48,314 nucleotides of DNA from Acetobacteraceae bacterium (GTDB taxonomy: Bacteria; Pseudomonadota; Alphaproteobacteria; Acetobacterales; Acetobacteraceae), in the NCBI GenBank assembly GCA_027326105.1, contig DAHWFB010000020.1, positions 1-48,314 of the forward strand, in the 5' to 3' direction. The notes under the pieces were generated by a model, which saw only the letters and a program-made list of their open reading frames with translations, was not told where the DNA came from and ran no database searches. This document shows, piece after piece, positions 21,776 through 31,159 of this stretch (positions are counted from its first letter, which is position 1; every line of letters starts with the position of its first letter). The translations under genes were made by a program, and so were the position numbers.

Positions 21776-22604
21776 AGCCCGGCGATCGCGCGGCGGCGAG
21801 CGCCTGGTAGAGTGCGGGACGACGATCGGCGAGCATGGGGTCGCGGGCGCGCACGGCAGCGAGCAGGGTGGGGTCGAGGTCGGCGAACAACATCTCCTCG
21901 CCCGCCCCGGCCCGGGTGAGCGCGGCGCCGTCGGGGCCCGCGACCACGCTTTCGCCGAAATAGTCGAACGGCGGCTCCGCGCCGCTGCGGTTGGCGTAGG
22001 CGCAGAAGATCTGGTTCTCGTATGCGCGCGCCGGGATCAGCGCGCGCGCGACCACCTCGTAGGGGCGCATCGCCGCGGTCGGCACCAGAACCAGATCGGC
22101 GCCCGCCAGGGCCAGCGCCCGCACCGTTTCGGGGAACTCCACGTCGTAGCAGATCAGCATACCCACGCAGAGCCCGAAGAGCGGCGCCAGTACCACCCCC
22201 TCCCCGCCCGCCGCGAACATCGCGCGATCGACGGCGCCGAACAGGTGCGTCTTGCGATAGGTGGCGAGGCTGCGCCCGTCCGGCCCGATCAGGGCGGCGG
22301 CGTTGAACACCGCGCCCGCCGCCGCCTCGGGGAAGCCGAAGCAGAGTGCGATCCGGTGGGCGCGGGCGATCGCGCCTGCCGCCTGCGCGCAAGGACCCTC
22401 CGCCGGCTCGGCGAGACGGGCGGCGGCCTCCGGCCCGATGTTGTAGCCGGTGAGGAACATCTCCGGGCACACCAGCAGCCCCGCCCCGCGCCCGGCGGCG
22501 GCGGCGGCGAGCGCTTCGAGCTGGGCCAGCGCCGCCGCCTTGTCCTGCCATCGTCCCGGCCCCTGATAGAGCGCGATCCGCAGCCGCTCGGCCGTCCCTT
22601 CCAC
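21690..22604 (-). CDS. Carbon-nitrogen hydrolase (nitrilase superfamily amidase)
   Basis: A nitrilase-superfamily hydrolase of 304 residues if started at GTG 22604, which has GGGAGGG upstream; the track ORF adds 35 unlikely residues. The Glu-Lys-Cys triad is complete: CPEMFLTGYN, YRKTHLFG and LICYDVEFPE. The motif spacing resembles aliphatic amidases or omega-amidase-like enzymes; the substrate is unknown. The last 28 residues (from PVRPSPEHG on) are read antisense to the end of xthA and look non-conserved. It is divergent from asd. Confidence 0.85.
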   Translation of the reverse strand: MEGTAERLRIALYQGPGRWQDKAAALAQLEALAAAAAGRGAGLLVCPEMFLTGYNIGPEAAARLAEPAEGPCAQAAGAIARAHRIALCFGFPEAAAGAVFNAAALIGPDGRSLATYRKTHLFGAVDRAMFAAGGEGVVLAPLFGLCVGMLICYDVEFPETVRALALAGADLVLVPTAAMRPYEVVARALIPARAYENQIFCAYANRSGAEPPFDYFGESVVAGPDGAALTRAGAGEEMLFADLDPTLLAAVRARDPMLADRRPALYQALAAARSPGFTAPVRPSPEHGPKPSPSPVRRAGFGGG

Positions 22605-22670
22605 CGCTGCCCTCCCGTTCGATTCTGCTCCGCTCGCTACCACGGTGGGGCGGACCTGCGCCAGGAACCC

Positions 22671-22699
22671 TTGCCGCTCCGCGGAAGAGGCGCTAACCG
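22671..22699 (+). promoter_or_regulatory. Candidate sigma-70 promoter for asd
   Basis: TTGCCG, a 17-nt spacer and TAACCG lie in the gap between the divergent amidase gene and asd, placing a start of transcription about 30 bases before the asd ATG. The same pattern occurs upstream of petB and two tRNA genes in this window. Confidence 0.45.
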
Positions 22700-22735
22700 G
22701 GCAGCCCACGGTTCGGGTTGGGAAGGAGCAGGGTG

Positions 22736-23764
22736 ATGGCCTATCGGGTCGCGGTTGTCGGCGCCACCGGCGCGGTCGGGCGCGAAATGCTCAAGACTCT
22801 CGCCGAGCGGCGGTTTCCGGTGCGCGAAGTGGCGGCAGTGGCCTCCGGCCGTTCCACCGGCGCGGAGGTGTCCTTTGGCGAAAATACCACGCTCAAGGTC
22901 CAGAACCTCGCAAGCTTCGACTTCGCCGGCTGGGACATCGGCCTGTTCAGCCCCGGCGCCGCGGTCTCCGCCATCCACGCGCCGCGCGCCGCTGCGGCGG
23001 GCTGCGTGGTCATCGACAACACCAGCCACTTCCGCATGGAGCCCGACGTCCCGCTGGTGGTGCCCGAAGTGAACCCGCAGGCGCTGGCAAAATTCGCCAA
23101 GCGCAACATCATCGCCAACCCCAACTGCTCGACCATCCAGATGGTGGTCGCGCTCAAGCCGCTGCATGATCGTTTCCGGGTCCGGCGCGTCGTCGTCGCC
23201 ACCTACCAGTCGGTCTCCGGCGCCGGCAAGGAGGCGATGGACGAACTCTTCACCCATACCAAGGCGGCGTTCGTGAACGATCCGACCAGGCCGGAGAATT
23301 TCACCAAGGAGATCGCCTTCAACTGCATCCCCCAGATCGACCGCTTCCTCCCCGACGGCGAAACCAAGGAAGAGTGGAAGATGGTAGTGGAGACGCGCAA
23401 GATCCTCGACCCCGACATCGCCGTCGTCGCCACCTGCGTGCGGGTGCCGGTGTTCATCGGCCACGGCGAGGCGGTGCACGTGGAGTTCGAGCGGCCGGTC
23501 TCCCCCGGCGAGGCGCGCGCCATCCTGCGCGATGCCCCGGGCGTGACGGTGATCGACCGTCACGAGGATGGCGGCTTCGCCACCCAGCTCGAATGCGCCG
23601 GGGAGGACGCGGTCTTCGTCAGCCGCATCCGCCGCGATCCTACCGTCGCGCACGGGCTCGCCTTCTGGTGCGTCTCCGACAATCTGCGCAAGGGCGCGGC
23701 GCTGAACGCGGTGCAGATCGCCGAGGCGCTCGACGCTCAAGGGCTGCTGCGCCAAGCTGCCTGA
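22736..23764 (+). CDS. asd: Aspartate-semialdehyde dehydrogenase
   Basis: A 342-residue enzyme that reduces aspartyl phosphate to the semialdehyde, the branch point to lysine/diaminopimelate, methionine and threonine. The NADP loop is VVGATGAVGREML, the catalytic Cys is about C131 in ANPNCSTIQMV, and VSGAGKEAMDEL and the C-terminal RRDPTVAHGLAFWCVSDNLRKGAA region are typical. I start it at ATG 22736, preceded by GGAAGGAGCAGGGTG, six codons inside the track ORF. Its 3' end meets the convergent TAXI gene with only six bases between stops. Confidence 0.96.
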   Translation: MAYRVAVVGATGAVGREMLKTLAERRFPVREVAAVASGRSTGAEVSFGENTTLKVQNLASFDFAGWDIGLFSPGAAVSAIHAPRAAAAGCVVIDNTSHFRMEPDVPLVVPEVNPQALAKFAKRNIIANPNCSTIQMVVALKPLHDRFRVRRVVVATYQSVSGAGKEAMDELFTHTKAAFVNDPTRPENFTKEIAFNCIPQIDRFLPDGETKEEWKMVVETRKILDPDIAVVATCVRVPVFIGHGEAVHVEFERPVSPGEARAILRDAPGVTVIDRHEDGGFATQLECAGEDAVFVSRIRRDPTVAHGLAFWCVSDNLRKGAALNAVQIAEALDAQGLLRQAA

Positions 23765-23770
23765 TTGCGC

Positions 23771-24820
23771 TCAGGCCGCGACCAGCCGGCCCGGGATGGC
23801 GACGCCACGGGCGCGGAAATAGGCCGCCGCCCCCGGGTGGAACGGTAAGACCGCGTCCTCGGGTGCGTTCTCCGGACGGCTCGCCGCCGCTTCCGGCAGC
23901 GCGCGGCGCAGCGCGGCGCGACCCTCCATCGCTGCCTTGGTGAGGGCGAAGGCGAGCCCGTCCGGCAGCTCGCGCGCCCCGATCGCGAAATTGAACATCC
24001 CCACCGCCGCCACCGGGCGCACCAGACCGGGATAGGCGCCAGCAGGAATGACCCCGGGACGAAGCTCGGGCAACAGCGCCGCGACATGCGCCATCTCCGG
24101 GCGGCTGAAGCCGAGCAGCTTGAAGCGGACGCGGGAGGCAAGCGCGGCGAAGGCAGGCATGGGAACGCCGGTCGCGGCGACGCAGGCATCGAGCCCGCCC
24201 GCGACCACCGCGCGAGATTGTTCCGCATAGGAGCCATAGCGGAACCCTGCCGGCGCAATGCCGAGCGCGCCCAGCATCAGCGGGACATATTCCGCCGCGG
24301 TTCCCCCGCGGGGACCGATGCCGACGGTCCGCCCCGAGAGATCGGCGATCCGCAGGATGCCCGTCCCGAGCCGGGCGATGCCGTGGAAGAGCGACGGATA
24401 CATGGGAAAGAGTGCCCGCGCCCGGCGCAGCCGCATGGCGTGGGTCCAGCCGCCGATGCCTTCCCAGGCCTGACGGGCGACACCGAGGCTGGTCATGCCG
24501 AGCTGCGCCGCCCCCTGTTCGATCAGGATGATGTTCTGGCTCGGACCCTCGGTCGCGCGGTAGGAGATGTGTACCCCGCTCGCGCGAGTGGCGAGCGCTC
24601 CCCAGGCCGGCCCATACACGACATAATCGCCGCCCGGCTCCGCCGTCCCCATGACCAGCGAAACCGGCCAGGAGTGGGCGGCGGCTGTCGGCGCCGCCGC
24701 GGCCGGAGACGGGACAGCCAAAAGCGGGGCAGCCAAAAGCGGGGCGGCCAAAACCGGGGCAGCCGGCAGCGGGGCGGCGATCAGCCCGGCCAGGAGGCCG
24801 CGGCGGCGCAACACCGTCAT
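23771..24820 (-). CDS. TAXI-family solute-binding protein (TRAP-type), periplasmic
   Basis: A 349-residue TAXI (TRAP-associated extracytoplasmic immunogenic) solute receptor. It opens with a long signal sequence, RRRGLLAGLIAAPLPAAP, lengthened by AAPLL-type repeats encoded by a 15-bp tandem repeat. RRRGLLAG could be a Tat or plain Sec signal. The mature part has the TAXI hallmarks MGTAEPGGDYVVYGPAWGAL, GPSQNIILIEQGAAQLGM, and GRTVGIGPRGGTAAEYVPLML. It should deliver an organic acid or amino acid to a TRAP permease, but no dctM-type permease lies nearby. It follows lipB on the same strand with a 57-base gap. Confidence 0.88.
   Translation of the reverse strand: MTVLRRRGLLAGLIAAPLPAAPVLAAPLLAAPLLAVPSPAAAAPTAAAHSWPVSLVMGTAEPGGDYVVYGPAWGALATRASGVHISYRATEGPSQNIILIEQGAAQLGMTSLGVARQAWEGIGGWTHAMRLRRARALFPMYPSLFHGIARLGTGILRIADLSGRTVGIGPRGGTAAEYVPLMLGALGIAPAGFRYGSYAEQSRAVVAGGLDACVAATGVPMPAFAALASRVRFKLLGFSRPEMAHVAALLPELRPGVIPAGAYPGLVRPVAAVGMFNFAIGARELPDGLAFALTKAAMEGRAALRRALPEAAASRPENAPEDAVLPFHPGAAAYFRARGVAIPGRLVAA
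24715..24774. repeat. 15-bp tandem repeat, four copies, in signal peptide
   Basis: Units are CAGCCAAAAGCGGGG twice exactly, then CGGCCAAAACCGGGG and CAGCCGGCAGCGGGG. All are in frame inside the TAXI signal peptide and encode the repeated AAPLL/AAPVL blocks, so copy changes alter only the length of the hydrophobic core. Confidence 0.9.
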
Positions 24821-24877
24821 TCGTCTCCTCCCTGTTTCATCTCTGGAAAAATCTTCTGCCTTATCGGGAGGCGCGAT

Positions 24878-25627
24878 TCAAACATTCCAGGGTTGCAGAA
24901 CCCCCTCGACGGTCGCCGGAACTGCCGCCCCACCGCCGGGCGGTTGGTCCGCGAACACCTCGGCCCAGGCGGCGGCGAGGGCGGCGTCGGCGGTGGCGAA
25001 ATCGGCAGGCAAGCCAAGGGCGGCGAGGCTGGTCACCCCGTGCTCGCGGATGCCGCAAGGCACGATTCCCGAGAAATGGTCGAGATCGGGGAACAGGTTC
25101 AGGGCGATCCCGTGCCAGCTCACCCAGCGGCTCACCCGCACCCCGATGGCCCCGATCTTGGCCTCCGCCCCGGACGGCAGCACGACCCAGATGCCCACGC
25201 GGCCCTGCCGTCGTTCGCCCGCCACGCCGAGGCGGGCCAGCGCGCGGATCATCCATTCCTCGAGCCCATGGACAAAAGCGTGTAGATCGCGCGCCCGTAC
25301 GCCGCCGTGGCGGCGTTCGAGGTCAAGCATCACGTAGGCCACCCGCTGCCCGGGCCCGTGGTAGGTCCATTTGCCCCCCCGTCCGGCGGCGAAGCTCGGG
25401 AAGCGGGAAAAATCGCGCAGGTCCGCGGGTTCGGCCGAGCTTCCAGCGGTGTAGAGCGGCGGATGTTCGACCAGCCAGACCAGTTCCCTCGCGGCTCCCG
25501 CGCGGATCGCAGCGACCCGGGCCGCCATCGCGGAGACCGCGTCCGGATAGGCGGTGAGGCCGGGCGCTACCCGCCATTCCGGCGCCGCGCCAGGTTCCCC
25601 GCCCCCGATTGCCGAGGCCATCGTCAT
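24878..25627 (-). CDS. lipB: Octanoyl-[ACP]:protein N-octanoyltransferase LipB
   Basis: A 249-residue LipB that moves octanoate from ACP to lipoyl-domain lysines, such as those of SucB here. Family motifs are [15 protein letters not shown], the [21 protein letters not shown] loop, the catalytic Lys in [18 protein letters not shown] and the catalytic Cys in [15 protein letters not shown]. Start ATG 25627 has a GGGGGAT upstream; ATG 25621 is close by. A plus-strand tRNA-Leu promoter is predicted to overlap its first codons. The TAXI receptor gene follows downstream. Confidence 0.95.
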   Translation of the reverse strand: MTMASAIGGGEPGAAPEWRVAPGLTAYPDAVSAMAARVAAIRAGAARELVWLVEHPPLYTAGSSAEPADLRDFSRFPSFAAGRGGKWTYHGPGQRVAYVMLDLERRHGGVRARDLHAFVHGLEEWMIRALARLGVAGERRQGRVGIWVVLPSGAEAKIGAIGVRVSRWVSWHGIALNLFPDLDHFSGIVPCGIREHGVTSLAALGLPADFATADAALAAAWAEVFADQPPGGGAAVPATVEGVLQPWNV

Positions 25628-25637
25628 CGGCTATATC
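25609..25637 (+). promoter_or_regulatory. Candidate sigma-70 promoter for tRNA-Leu
   Basis: TTGCCG, a 17-nt spacer and TATATC lie 40 bases before the tRNA. The -35 and spacer fall inside the 5' end of divergent lipB, so the two transcription units overlap. Confidence 0.5.
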
Positions 25638-25677
25638 CCCCGCCCTGCCCCGCCGGCCTCCGGGCCGGCTGCGACGT

Positions 25678-25763
25678 GCGGTCGTGGCGGAATGGTAGAC
25701 GCGCAAGCTTGAGGTGCTTGTGGGGGAAACCCCGTGGAAGTTCGAGTCTTCTCGACCGCACCA
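25678..25763 (+). tRNA. tRNA-Leu (anticodon GAG)
   Basis: An 86-nt tRNA including an encoded CCA. The acceptor stem GCGGTCG pairs with CGACCGC, the D arm is GGCGGAATGGTAGACGC, and the anticodon stem CAAGC/GCTTG holds loop TTGAGGT (anticodon 25711-25713). The long variable arm TGGGGGAAACCCCG and T loop TTCGAGT confirm a class II leucine tRNA. Confidence 0.96.
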
Positions 25764-25873
25764 TCCCTGCTTCGCCATCGGCTCTGCCCTTTTCAGGAGG
25801 GCCGCCGCAGGGCATGGTCCTGGACACCGCGGGCGCCAAGCCGCCGGGCCTGTTCGGGAGGGGATGAACGGTC

Positions 25874-28144
25874 ATGGATGAAGATTTCCGCAAGGCGGCC
25901 TTGGATTACCACCGCTTGCCCCGGCCTGGGAAGCTCGCCATCGTCCCCACCAAGCGGATGGCGACCCAGCGCGACCTCGCGCTGGCCTATTCGCCGGGGG
26001 TCGCCGCCGCCTCGCTCGCCATCGCCGCCGACCCGGAGGCAGCGCGCGACTATACCGCGCGCGGCAATCTCGTCGGCGTGGTCTCCAACGGCACCGCCGT
26101 CCTCGGCCTCGGCAACATCGGCGCGCTGGCCGGCAAGCCGGTGATGGAGGGCAAGGCGGTCCTGTTCAAGAAGTTCGCCGGCATCGACGTGTTCGACATC
26201 GAGGTGGACGCCGCCGACCCCGCCCGCTTCTGCGACGTGGTCGCCGCCCTCGAGCCCACCTTCGGGGCGATCAATCTCGAGGACATCAAGGCCCCCGAGT
26301 GCTTCGCGATCGAGGCAGAATTGCGTCGACGAATGAAGATCCCGGTCTTCCACGACGACCAGCACGGCACCGCGATCATCGTCGCCGCCGCGGTGCGCAA
26401 CGGGCTCGAGCTGCAGGGCAAGACGCTGGCTGCCGCACGTCTGGTCACCTCCGGCGCGGGCGCGGCCGCGCTCGCCTGCGTCAAGCTTCTGATCGCCATG
26501 GGCCTGCGGCGCGAGAACGTCGTGCTCACCGACATCGAGGGCGTGGTGCACGTCGGCCGGGCGAAGCTCGACCCCAGCCTCGCCCCCTTCGCGGTCGAAA
26601 CCACCGCCCGCACCCTGCCCGAGGCGCTGCCGGGGGCGGACATCTTCCTCGGCCTTTCGGCGCCCGGCGTGCTCAAGCCGGCCTGGCTCGCCGATTTCGC
26701 CCCCCGCCCGCTGATCCTCGCGCTCGCCAACCCCGACCCCGAGATCCTGCCCGAGCTTGCCCATGCCGCCCGGCCGGACGCCATCATCGCCACCGGCCGC
26801 AGCGACTACCCCAACCAGGTCAACAACGTCCTCTGCTTTCCCTTCCTTTTCCGCGGAGCGCTCGACGTCGGTGCCACCGCCATCAACACCGAAATGGAAC
26901 TGGCGACGGTGGAGGCGATCGCCGCGCTCGCGCGGGTCGAGGCGAGCGAAGTGGTCGCCGCGGCCTATGGCGGCGCCGCGCCGACCTTCGGGCCGGACTA
27001 TATCATCCCCAAGCCCTTCGACCCCCGGCTGATCCTCGCCATCGCCCCGGCGGTGGCACGCGCGGCCATGGATTCCGGCGTCGCCACCCGCCCGATCGCC
27101 GATTGCGCCGCCTACGCGCGTGATCTCGAGCGCTTCGTCTTCCGCTCCGGTCAGGTGATGCGCAAGGTGTTCGAGGCCGCCCCCGCCTCGGGCGCCCGCA
27201 TCGCCTATGCCGAGGGCGAGGACGAGCGGGTGCTGCGCGCGGTGCAGACGGTGATCGACGAACGCATCGCGCGGCCGGTTCTGCTCGGCAGCCGCGAGAC
27301 CATCACCCGTCTGATCGCCGAGATGGGGCTGCGCATGGTGCCCGGGCGCGACCTCGACATCCGCGATCCCGCCCGGGATGCCGACTTCTTCACCCCGCTG
27401 CTCGACGACTACCGCGTCCTCGCCGGCCGCCGCGGCGTGCCGCCGGCCAGCGCGGAACGCCGTCTGCGCGATCGCGCCACCGTGCCGGCCGCCCTGATGC
27501 TGCGCCGCGGGCTGGTGGACGCCGCGATCTGCGGCGGCAGCGGGGACTGGTGGCGGCACATGCAGTATCTCCTGCCCATCATCCCGCGCCGGGAAGGGAT
27601 CGGCCGCGTCTATGCCCTCTCCTGCCTGATCCTTCCCGCCGGCGCGCTCTTCTTCTGCGACACCCATGTCACGATAGAGCCCTCGCCCGAGGAGATCGCG
27701 GAAATGACGCTGCTCGCCGCCACCGCGGTCGCGGATTTCGGCATCGTGCCCAAGGCTGCGCTGCTGTCGCACTCCAACTTCGGCGCCTCCAATTCGGCCT
27801 CGGCGCGCAAGATGCGGGCGGCCCTGGCGCTGATCCGCGAGCGCGCGCCCGACCTCGAGATCGACGGGGAAATGCACGCGGACGCCGCCCTGGTGCCGGC
27901 GATCCGCGAGCGGGTGGTGGCCGACCCCCGGCTCGCCGGGACCGCCAACCTGCTGGTCATGCCGAGCCTCGATGCCGCCAACATCGCCTACACCCTGCTC
28001 AAGGCCGCCGCCGAGGGGCTCCCGGTGGGGCCGCTCCTGCTGGGGATGGAAAAGCCTATCCACGTGCTGTCCTCCAACGTCACCGCGCGCGGCATCGTCA
28101 ACATGAGCGCGCTCGCGGCGGTCGCCTCGAGTTCGGGTCGCTGA
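25874..28144 (+). CDS. maeB: NADP-dependent malic enzyme with C-terminal phosphotransacetylase-like domain
   Basis: A 756-residue fusion typical of MaeB. The malic enzyme part (to about residue 420) begins [17 protein letters not shown] and includes [15 protein letters not shown]-type core, [17 protein letters not shown] and the Rossmann loop [17 protein letters not shown]. The remaining 330 residues are a phosphate acetyltransferase-like domain ([38 protein letters not shown]-type ending), regulatory rather than catalytic in characterised MaeB. It turns malate into pyruvate with NADPH. ATG 25874 has GGGAGGGG upstream. The 818-residue antisense ORF is a shadow. Confidence 0.96.
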   Translation: MDEDFRKAALDYHRLPRPGKLAIVPTKRMATQRDLALAYSPGVAAASLAIAADPEAARDYTARGNLVGVVSNGTAVLGLGNIGALAGKPVMEGKAVLFKKFAGIDVFDIEVDAADPARFCDVVAALEPTFGAINLEDIKAPECFAIEAELRRRMKIPVFHDDQHGTAIIVAAAVRNGLELQGKTLAAARLVTSGAGAAALACVKLLIAMGLRRENVVLTDIEGVVHVGRAKLDPSLAPFAVETTARTLPEALPGADIFLGLSAPGVLKPAWLADFAPRPLILALANPDPEILPELAHAARPDAIIATGRSDYPNQVNNVLCFPFLFRGALDVGATAINTEMELATVEAIAALARVEASEVVAAAYGGAAPTFGPDYIIPKPFDPRLILAIAPAVARAAMDSGVATRPIADCAAYARDLERFVFRSGQVMRKVFEAAPASGARIAYAEGEDERVLRAVQTVIDERIARPVLLGSRETITRLIAEMGLRMVPGRDLDIRDPARDADFFTPLLDDYRVLAGRRGVPPASAERRLRDRATVPAALMLRRGLVDAAICGGSGDWWRHMQYLLPIIPRREGIGRVYALSCLILPAGALFFCDTHVTIEPSPEEIAEMTLLAATAVADFGIVPKAALLSHSNFGASNSASARKMRAALALIRERAPDLEIDGEMHADAALVPAIRERVVADPRLAGTANLLVMPSLDAANIAYTLLKAAAEGLPVGPLLLGMEKPIHVLSSNVTARGIVNMSALAAVASSSGR

Positions 28145-28205
28145 ACGAGGTTTGGCGGACACCCGCGCCACCCCACATGGATGGCGTGGAATAGGCGCCG
28201 CGGTC

Positions 28206-28643
28206 ATGCCACTGTTCTGGGTGCTGCTCGGGCTGCTGCTGTTGACCATCCTGCTCTACGGGGTGGATGCGCTCGGCAGCCTTCCGGTGCACGAACTGAA
28301 GCTCACCGGCCTCTGGCTCGCCGCTACCTTCGGGGTGGGACTCTCGATCCTGCTGCTGGTCGCGACCCGCGGGGCGCTGCTCGTCGTCGCACTCCCGTTC
28401 GTCTGGCCGCTGCTGGCGCGCTACCGCCGCTCCCGCCCCGCCGGCCCCCGCCCGGCACCGCGGGGGCCGCGGATGAGTCGTGAAGAGGCCTATGAAGTGC
28501 TCGGCCTCGCCCCCGGCGCGAGCCGCGCCGAAATCCGCGAGGCGCACCGGCGGCTGATGCTGCGCTGCCACCCCGACCAGGGCGGTTCGGATTGGCTCGC
28601 CGCGAGGTTGAATGAAGCGCGCGACGTGCTCGGCGGCGGTTGA
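28206..28643 (+). CDS. Membrane-anchored J-domain protein
   Basis: A 145-residue protein with two N-terminal hydrophobic helices ([33 protein letters not shown]), a third hydrophobic stretch ([15 protein letters not shown]) and a Pro/Arg linker. The C-terminal half J-domain starts [12 protein letters not shown] and contains the HPD tripeptide in [10 protein letters not shown]. This layout is like alphaproteobacterial relatives of mitochondrial Tim14/Pam18, which recruit Hsp70 to a membrane site. The J-domain should stimulate DnaK; the client is unknown. I start it at ATG 28206 rather than the longer track ORF. Confidence 0.85.
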   Translation: MPLFWVLLGLLLLTILLYGVDALGSLPVHELKLTGLWLAATFGVGLSILLLVATRGALLVVALPFVWPLLARYRRSRPAGPRPAPRGPRMSREEAYEVLGLAPGASRAEIREAHRRLMLRCHPDQGGSDWLAARLNEARDVLGGG

Positions 28644-28725
28644 GCCCGGCTTGCCGCCGCGCGGCCGGCGTGGCACCTATCCGGCGCGAGCCGTCACGAC
28701 CCCGCGAGCGGAGGATCCCACGCCC

Positions 28726-29607
28726 ATGACCCGGCAGTTGCGCAAGGCGGTGATCCCGGTCGCCGGCCTCGGCACCCGCTTCCTGCCCGCGACCAAGGCG
28801 ATGCCCAAGGAAATGCTTCCGGTAGTGGACAAGCCTCTGATTCAATACGCGGTGGAGGAGGCGCGGGCGGCCGGGATCGAGCAGTTCTGCATGATCACCG
28901 GGCGCGGCAAGACCGCCATCATCGACCATTTCGACGTTGCCTACGAACTCGCCGCCACCCTGCGCGAACGCGGCAAGACCGAGGCGCTGGCCATGCTGGC
29001 CACCATCTCGCTCCCCCCCGGCTCGATCGCGACCGTGCGCCAGCAGGTCCCCTTGGGCCTCGGCCACGCCATCTGGTGCGCTCGCGCCTTCATCGGCGAG
29101 GACCCCTTCGCCATCCTGCTGCCCGACGATCTCGTGCTCGGCGAAACGCCTTGCCTCGCGCAGCTCGCGGACGCCTTCCGCGAGACCGGGGGCAACCTCG
29201 TCGCCGTCACCGACGTGCCGCCCGAGCAGACCCACCGCTACGGCATCCTCGACGTCGGCGCCGAATCCGGCCGCCTGGTCACCGTCAAGGGGCTGGTGGA
29301 AAAGCCCGACCCCGCGGTCGCGCCGTCCACCCTCGCCATCATCGGCCGCTACGTGCTGCTCCCCGAAGTGATCGGCCATCTCGCCCAGACCGCGCGCGGA
29401 GCCGGCGGGGAGGTGCAGCTCACCGACGCGATGGCGCGGATGATCGGCGGCTCGCCCTTCCACGGCGTCCGCTTCGAGGGCCGCCGCTTCGACTGCGGCG
29501 ACAAGGCCGGCTTCCTCGAGGCCCAGATCGCCTTCGCACTCCGCCACCCCGACATCGCGCCCCAGGTGCGCGCGCTCCTGCGCAGCTACGCCGAGGACGG
29601 CGTCTGA
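28726..29607 (+). CDS. galU: UTP-glucose-1-phosphate uridylyltransferase
   Basis: A 293-residue nucleotidyltransferase that makes UDP-glucose for exopolysaccharide, LPS and cellulose. The signature is [20 protein letters not shown] followed by [12 protein letters not shown]. Further motifs are [20 protein letters not shown], the sugar-binding VEKPDP, and [12 protein letters not shown]. The ATG at 28726 has GCGGAGGAT upstream; the track ORF's earlier start falls inside the preceding gene. It is followed by a phosphohexomutase gene 14 bases on, giving the logical pathway pair glucose 6-P to glucose 1-P to UDP-glucose. Confidence 0.96.
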   Translation: MTRQLRKAVIPVAGLGTRFLPATKAMPKEMLPVVDKPLIQYAVEEARAAGIEQFCMITGRGKTAIIDHFDVAYELAATLRERGKTEALAMLATISLPPGSIATVRQQVPLGLGHAIWCARAFIGEDPFAILLPDDLVLGETPCLAQLADAFRETGGNLVAVTDVPPEQTHRYGILDVGAESGRLVTVKGLVEKPDPAVAPSTLAIIGRYVLLPEVIGHLAQTARGAGGEVQLTDAMARMIGGSPFHGVRFEGRRFDCGDKAGFLEAQIAFALRHPDIAPQVRALLRSYAEDGV

Positions 29608-29621
29608 CGGACCCCCGAACC

Positions 29622-31052
29622 ATGGACCAGACCCGCGTTCCTCCCCGTTTCACCCATGCCTTCCGGCCCAATCTCCTGCGCGAATACGATCTGCGCGGCA
29701 TCGTGGGCGAGAATCTCCACCCCGCGGACGCCTTCGCCCTCGGCCGTGGCTTCGCCGCCATTGTTGCCGAACATGGGGAGCCCACGGTCGCGGTGGGGCG
29801 TGACGGCAGGCTCTCCTCCCCCGATCTCGAGGCGGCTCTGGTGGAGGGCCTCCTCGCCGGCGGGGCGCGGGTGCTGCACGTCGGCCTCGGTCCCACGCCG
29901 ATGCTCTATTTTGCCGCCCTGACCTCGCGTGCCACCGGCGCGGTGATGGTCACCGGCAGCCACAACCCTGCCGACTACAACGGCTTCAAGATGATGCTGG
30001 CGGGCAAACCCTTTTACGGCGAGGCGATCCGCAGCCTCGGGGCGCGGGTGGCCGCCGGGGTTGAGGCCCCGGTCCGCCCCGGCGCGGTCGAGCCGCTCGA
30101 CGTCGCCGCCGCCTACGCCGACCGCCTCGCCACGGACTGGGACGGCGGCGCGCGCGGGCTTCAGGTGGTGTGGGACAACGGCAACGGCGCCGCCGGCGAG
30201 GCGCTGGTGCGCCTCGTCCGTCGCCTGCCCGGCCGCCACACCGTGCTCAACGCCGCCATCGACGGACGCTTTCCCGCCCACCATCCCGACCCCACCCTCC
30301 CGGCCAACCTCGCCCAGCTGATCGCCGCGGTGCGCGGCCAGGGCGCCGATCTCGGGATCGCCTTCGACGGCGACGCCGACCGGATCGGTGTGGTGGACGA
30401 CGAGGGCACCATCCTGTGGGGTGATCAATTGATGCTGCTCCTCGGGCGCGACATCCTCGCCACCCGCCCCGGCGCCACCATCATCGCCGACGTCAAGGCG
30501 AGCCAGGTGCTGTTCGACGAGATCGCCGCCGCCGGCGGCCGGCCCCTGATGTGGAAAACCGGCCACAGCCTGATCAAGGCCAAGATGGCGGAAACCGGCG
30601 CGCCGCTGGCCGGGGAGATGTCCGGCCATCTCTTCTTTGCCGACCGCTGGTACGGGTTCGATGACGCGCTCTACGCCGCGGTGCGCCTGCTCGGCCTCCT
30701 CGCCCGCTCGGGAAGGAGACTTTCCGAACTGCGCGCCGGCTTCCCGCAAGTCTTGAACACCCCCGAGCTCCGCTTCGACTGCTCCGAGGAGCGCAAATTC
30801 GCGGTCATCGCCGAGGTCGCCGCCCGCCTCGCCGCACGCGGCGCGGCGGTGAACGCGGTGGACGGAGTGCGGGTGCGCGAAGCCGACGGCTGGTGGCTGC
30901 TGCGCGCCTCCAACACCCAGGCGGTGCTGGTCGCCCGCGCCGAAGCCGCGACCGCGGCCGGGCTCGCCCGGCTCAAGGCAAGGATCGCCGAGGAACTGCT
31001 CGCCTGTGGCCTGCCGGTGCCCGACTTCGACTCCCCCACGGCCGGCCACTGA
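29622..31052 (+). CDS. Phosphomannomutase/phosphoglucomutase
   Basis: A 476-residue alpha-D-phosphohexomutase. The N-terminal signature is [19 protein letters not shown]. The phosphoserine is about S113 in [14 protein letters not shown], the metal loop is [15 protein letters not shown], the sugar-specificity loop is GEMSGHLFF and the phosphate-binding loop is [16 protein letters not shown] is typical of enzymes using both mannose and glucose phosphates (AlgC/ManB type). It is downstream of galU and supplies glucose 1-P or mannose 1-P for envelope glycans. An AT-rich inverted-repeat island begins right after its stop. Confidence 0.93.
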   Translation: MDQTRVPPRFTHAFRPNLLREYDLRGIVGENLHPADAFALGRGFAAIVAEHGEPTVAVGRDGRLSSPDLEAALVEGLLAGGARVLHVGLGPTPMLYFAALTSRATGAVMVTGSHNPADYNGFKMMLAGKPFYGEAIRSLGARVAAGVEAPVRPGAVEPLDVAAAYADRLATDWDGGARGLQVVWDNGNGAAGEALVRLVRRLPGRHTVLNAAIDGRFPAHHPDPTLPANLAQLIAAVRGQGADLGIAFDGDADRIGVVDDEGTILWGDQLMLLLGRDILATRPGATIIADVKASQVLFDEIAAAGGRPLMWKTGHSLIKAKMAETGAPLAGEMSGHLFFADRWYGFDDALYAAVRLLGLLARSGRRLSELRAGFPQVLNTPELRFDCSEERKFAVIAEVAARLAARGAAVNAVDGVRVREADGWWLLRASNTQAVLVARAEAATAAGLARLKARIAEELLACGLPVPDFDSPTAGH

Positions 31053-31061
31053 AAAACAGGC

Positions 31062-31124
31062 AGAAGTTTTTTGCTACTTTTTTTCAAAAAAGTAGTTCTT
31101 TCTTGCAAGAAAAAACCAAAGAAC
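31062..31124. repeat. AT-rich island with nested inverted repeats
   Basis: Right after the phosphohexomutase stop the sequence turns AT-rich in a GC-rich genome. It holds a 10-bp inverted repeat CTACTTTTTT/AAAAAAGTAG (31074-31083 with 31086-31095), a perfect palindrome TTTCTTGCAAGAAA (31099-31112), and outer arms GTTCTTT/AAAGAAC (31095-31101 with 31118-31124). It could be a terminator in either direction or a dispersed intergenic repeat. I recall similar elements in Acetobacteraceae but cannot check this here. Confidence 0.75.
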
Positions 31125-31159
31125 TCTCGTCTTTTCGGGCTTTAGACTTGGCCGGTGGC

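Noticed and set aside
25793-28249. 818-residue minus-strand ORF opposite maeB
   Set aside because: Its sequence is Arg/Gly/His-rich without domain motifs, typical of antisense frames in GC-rich genes, while the plus frame gives a full MaeB.
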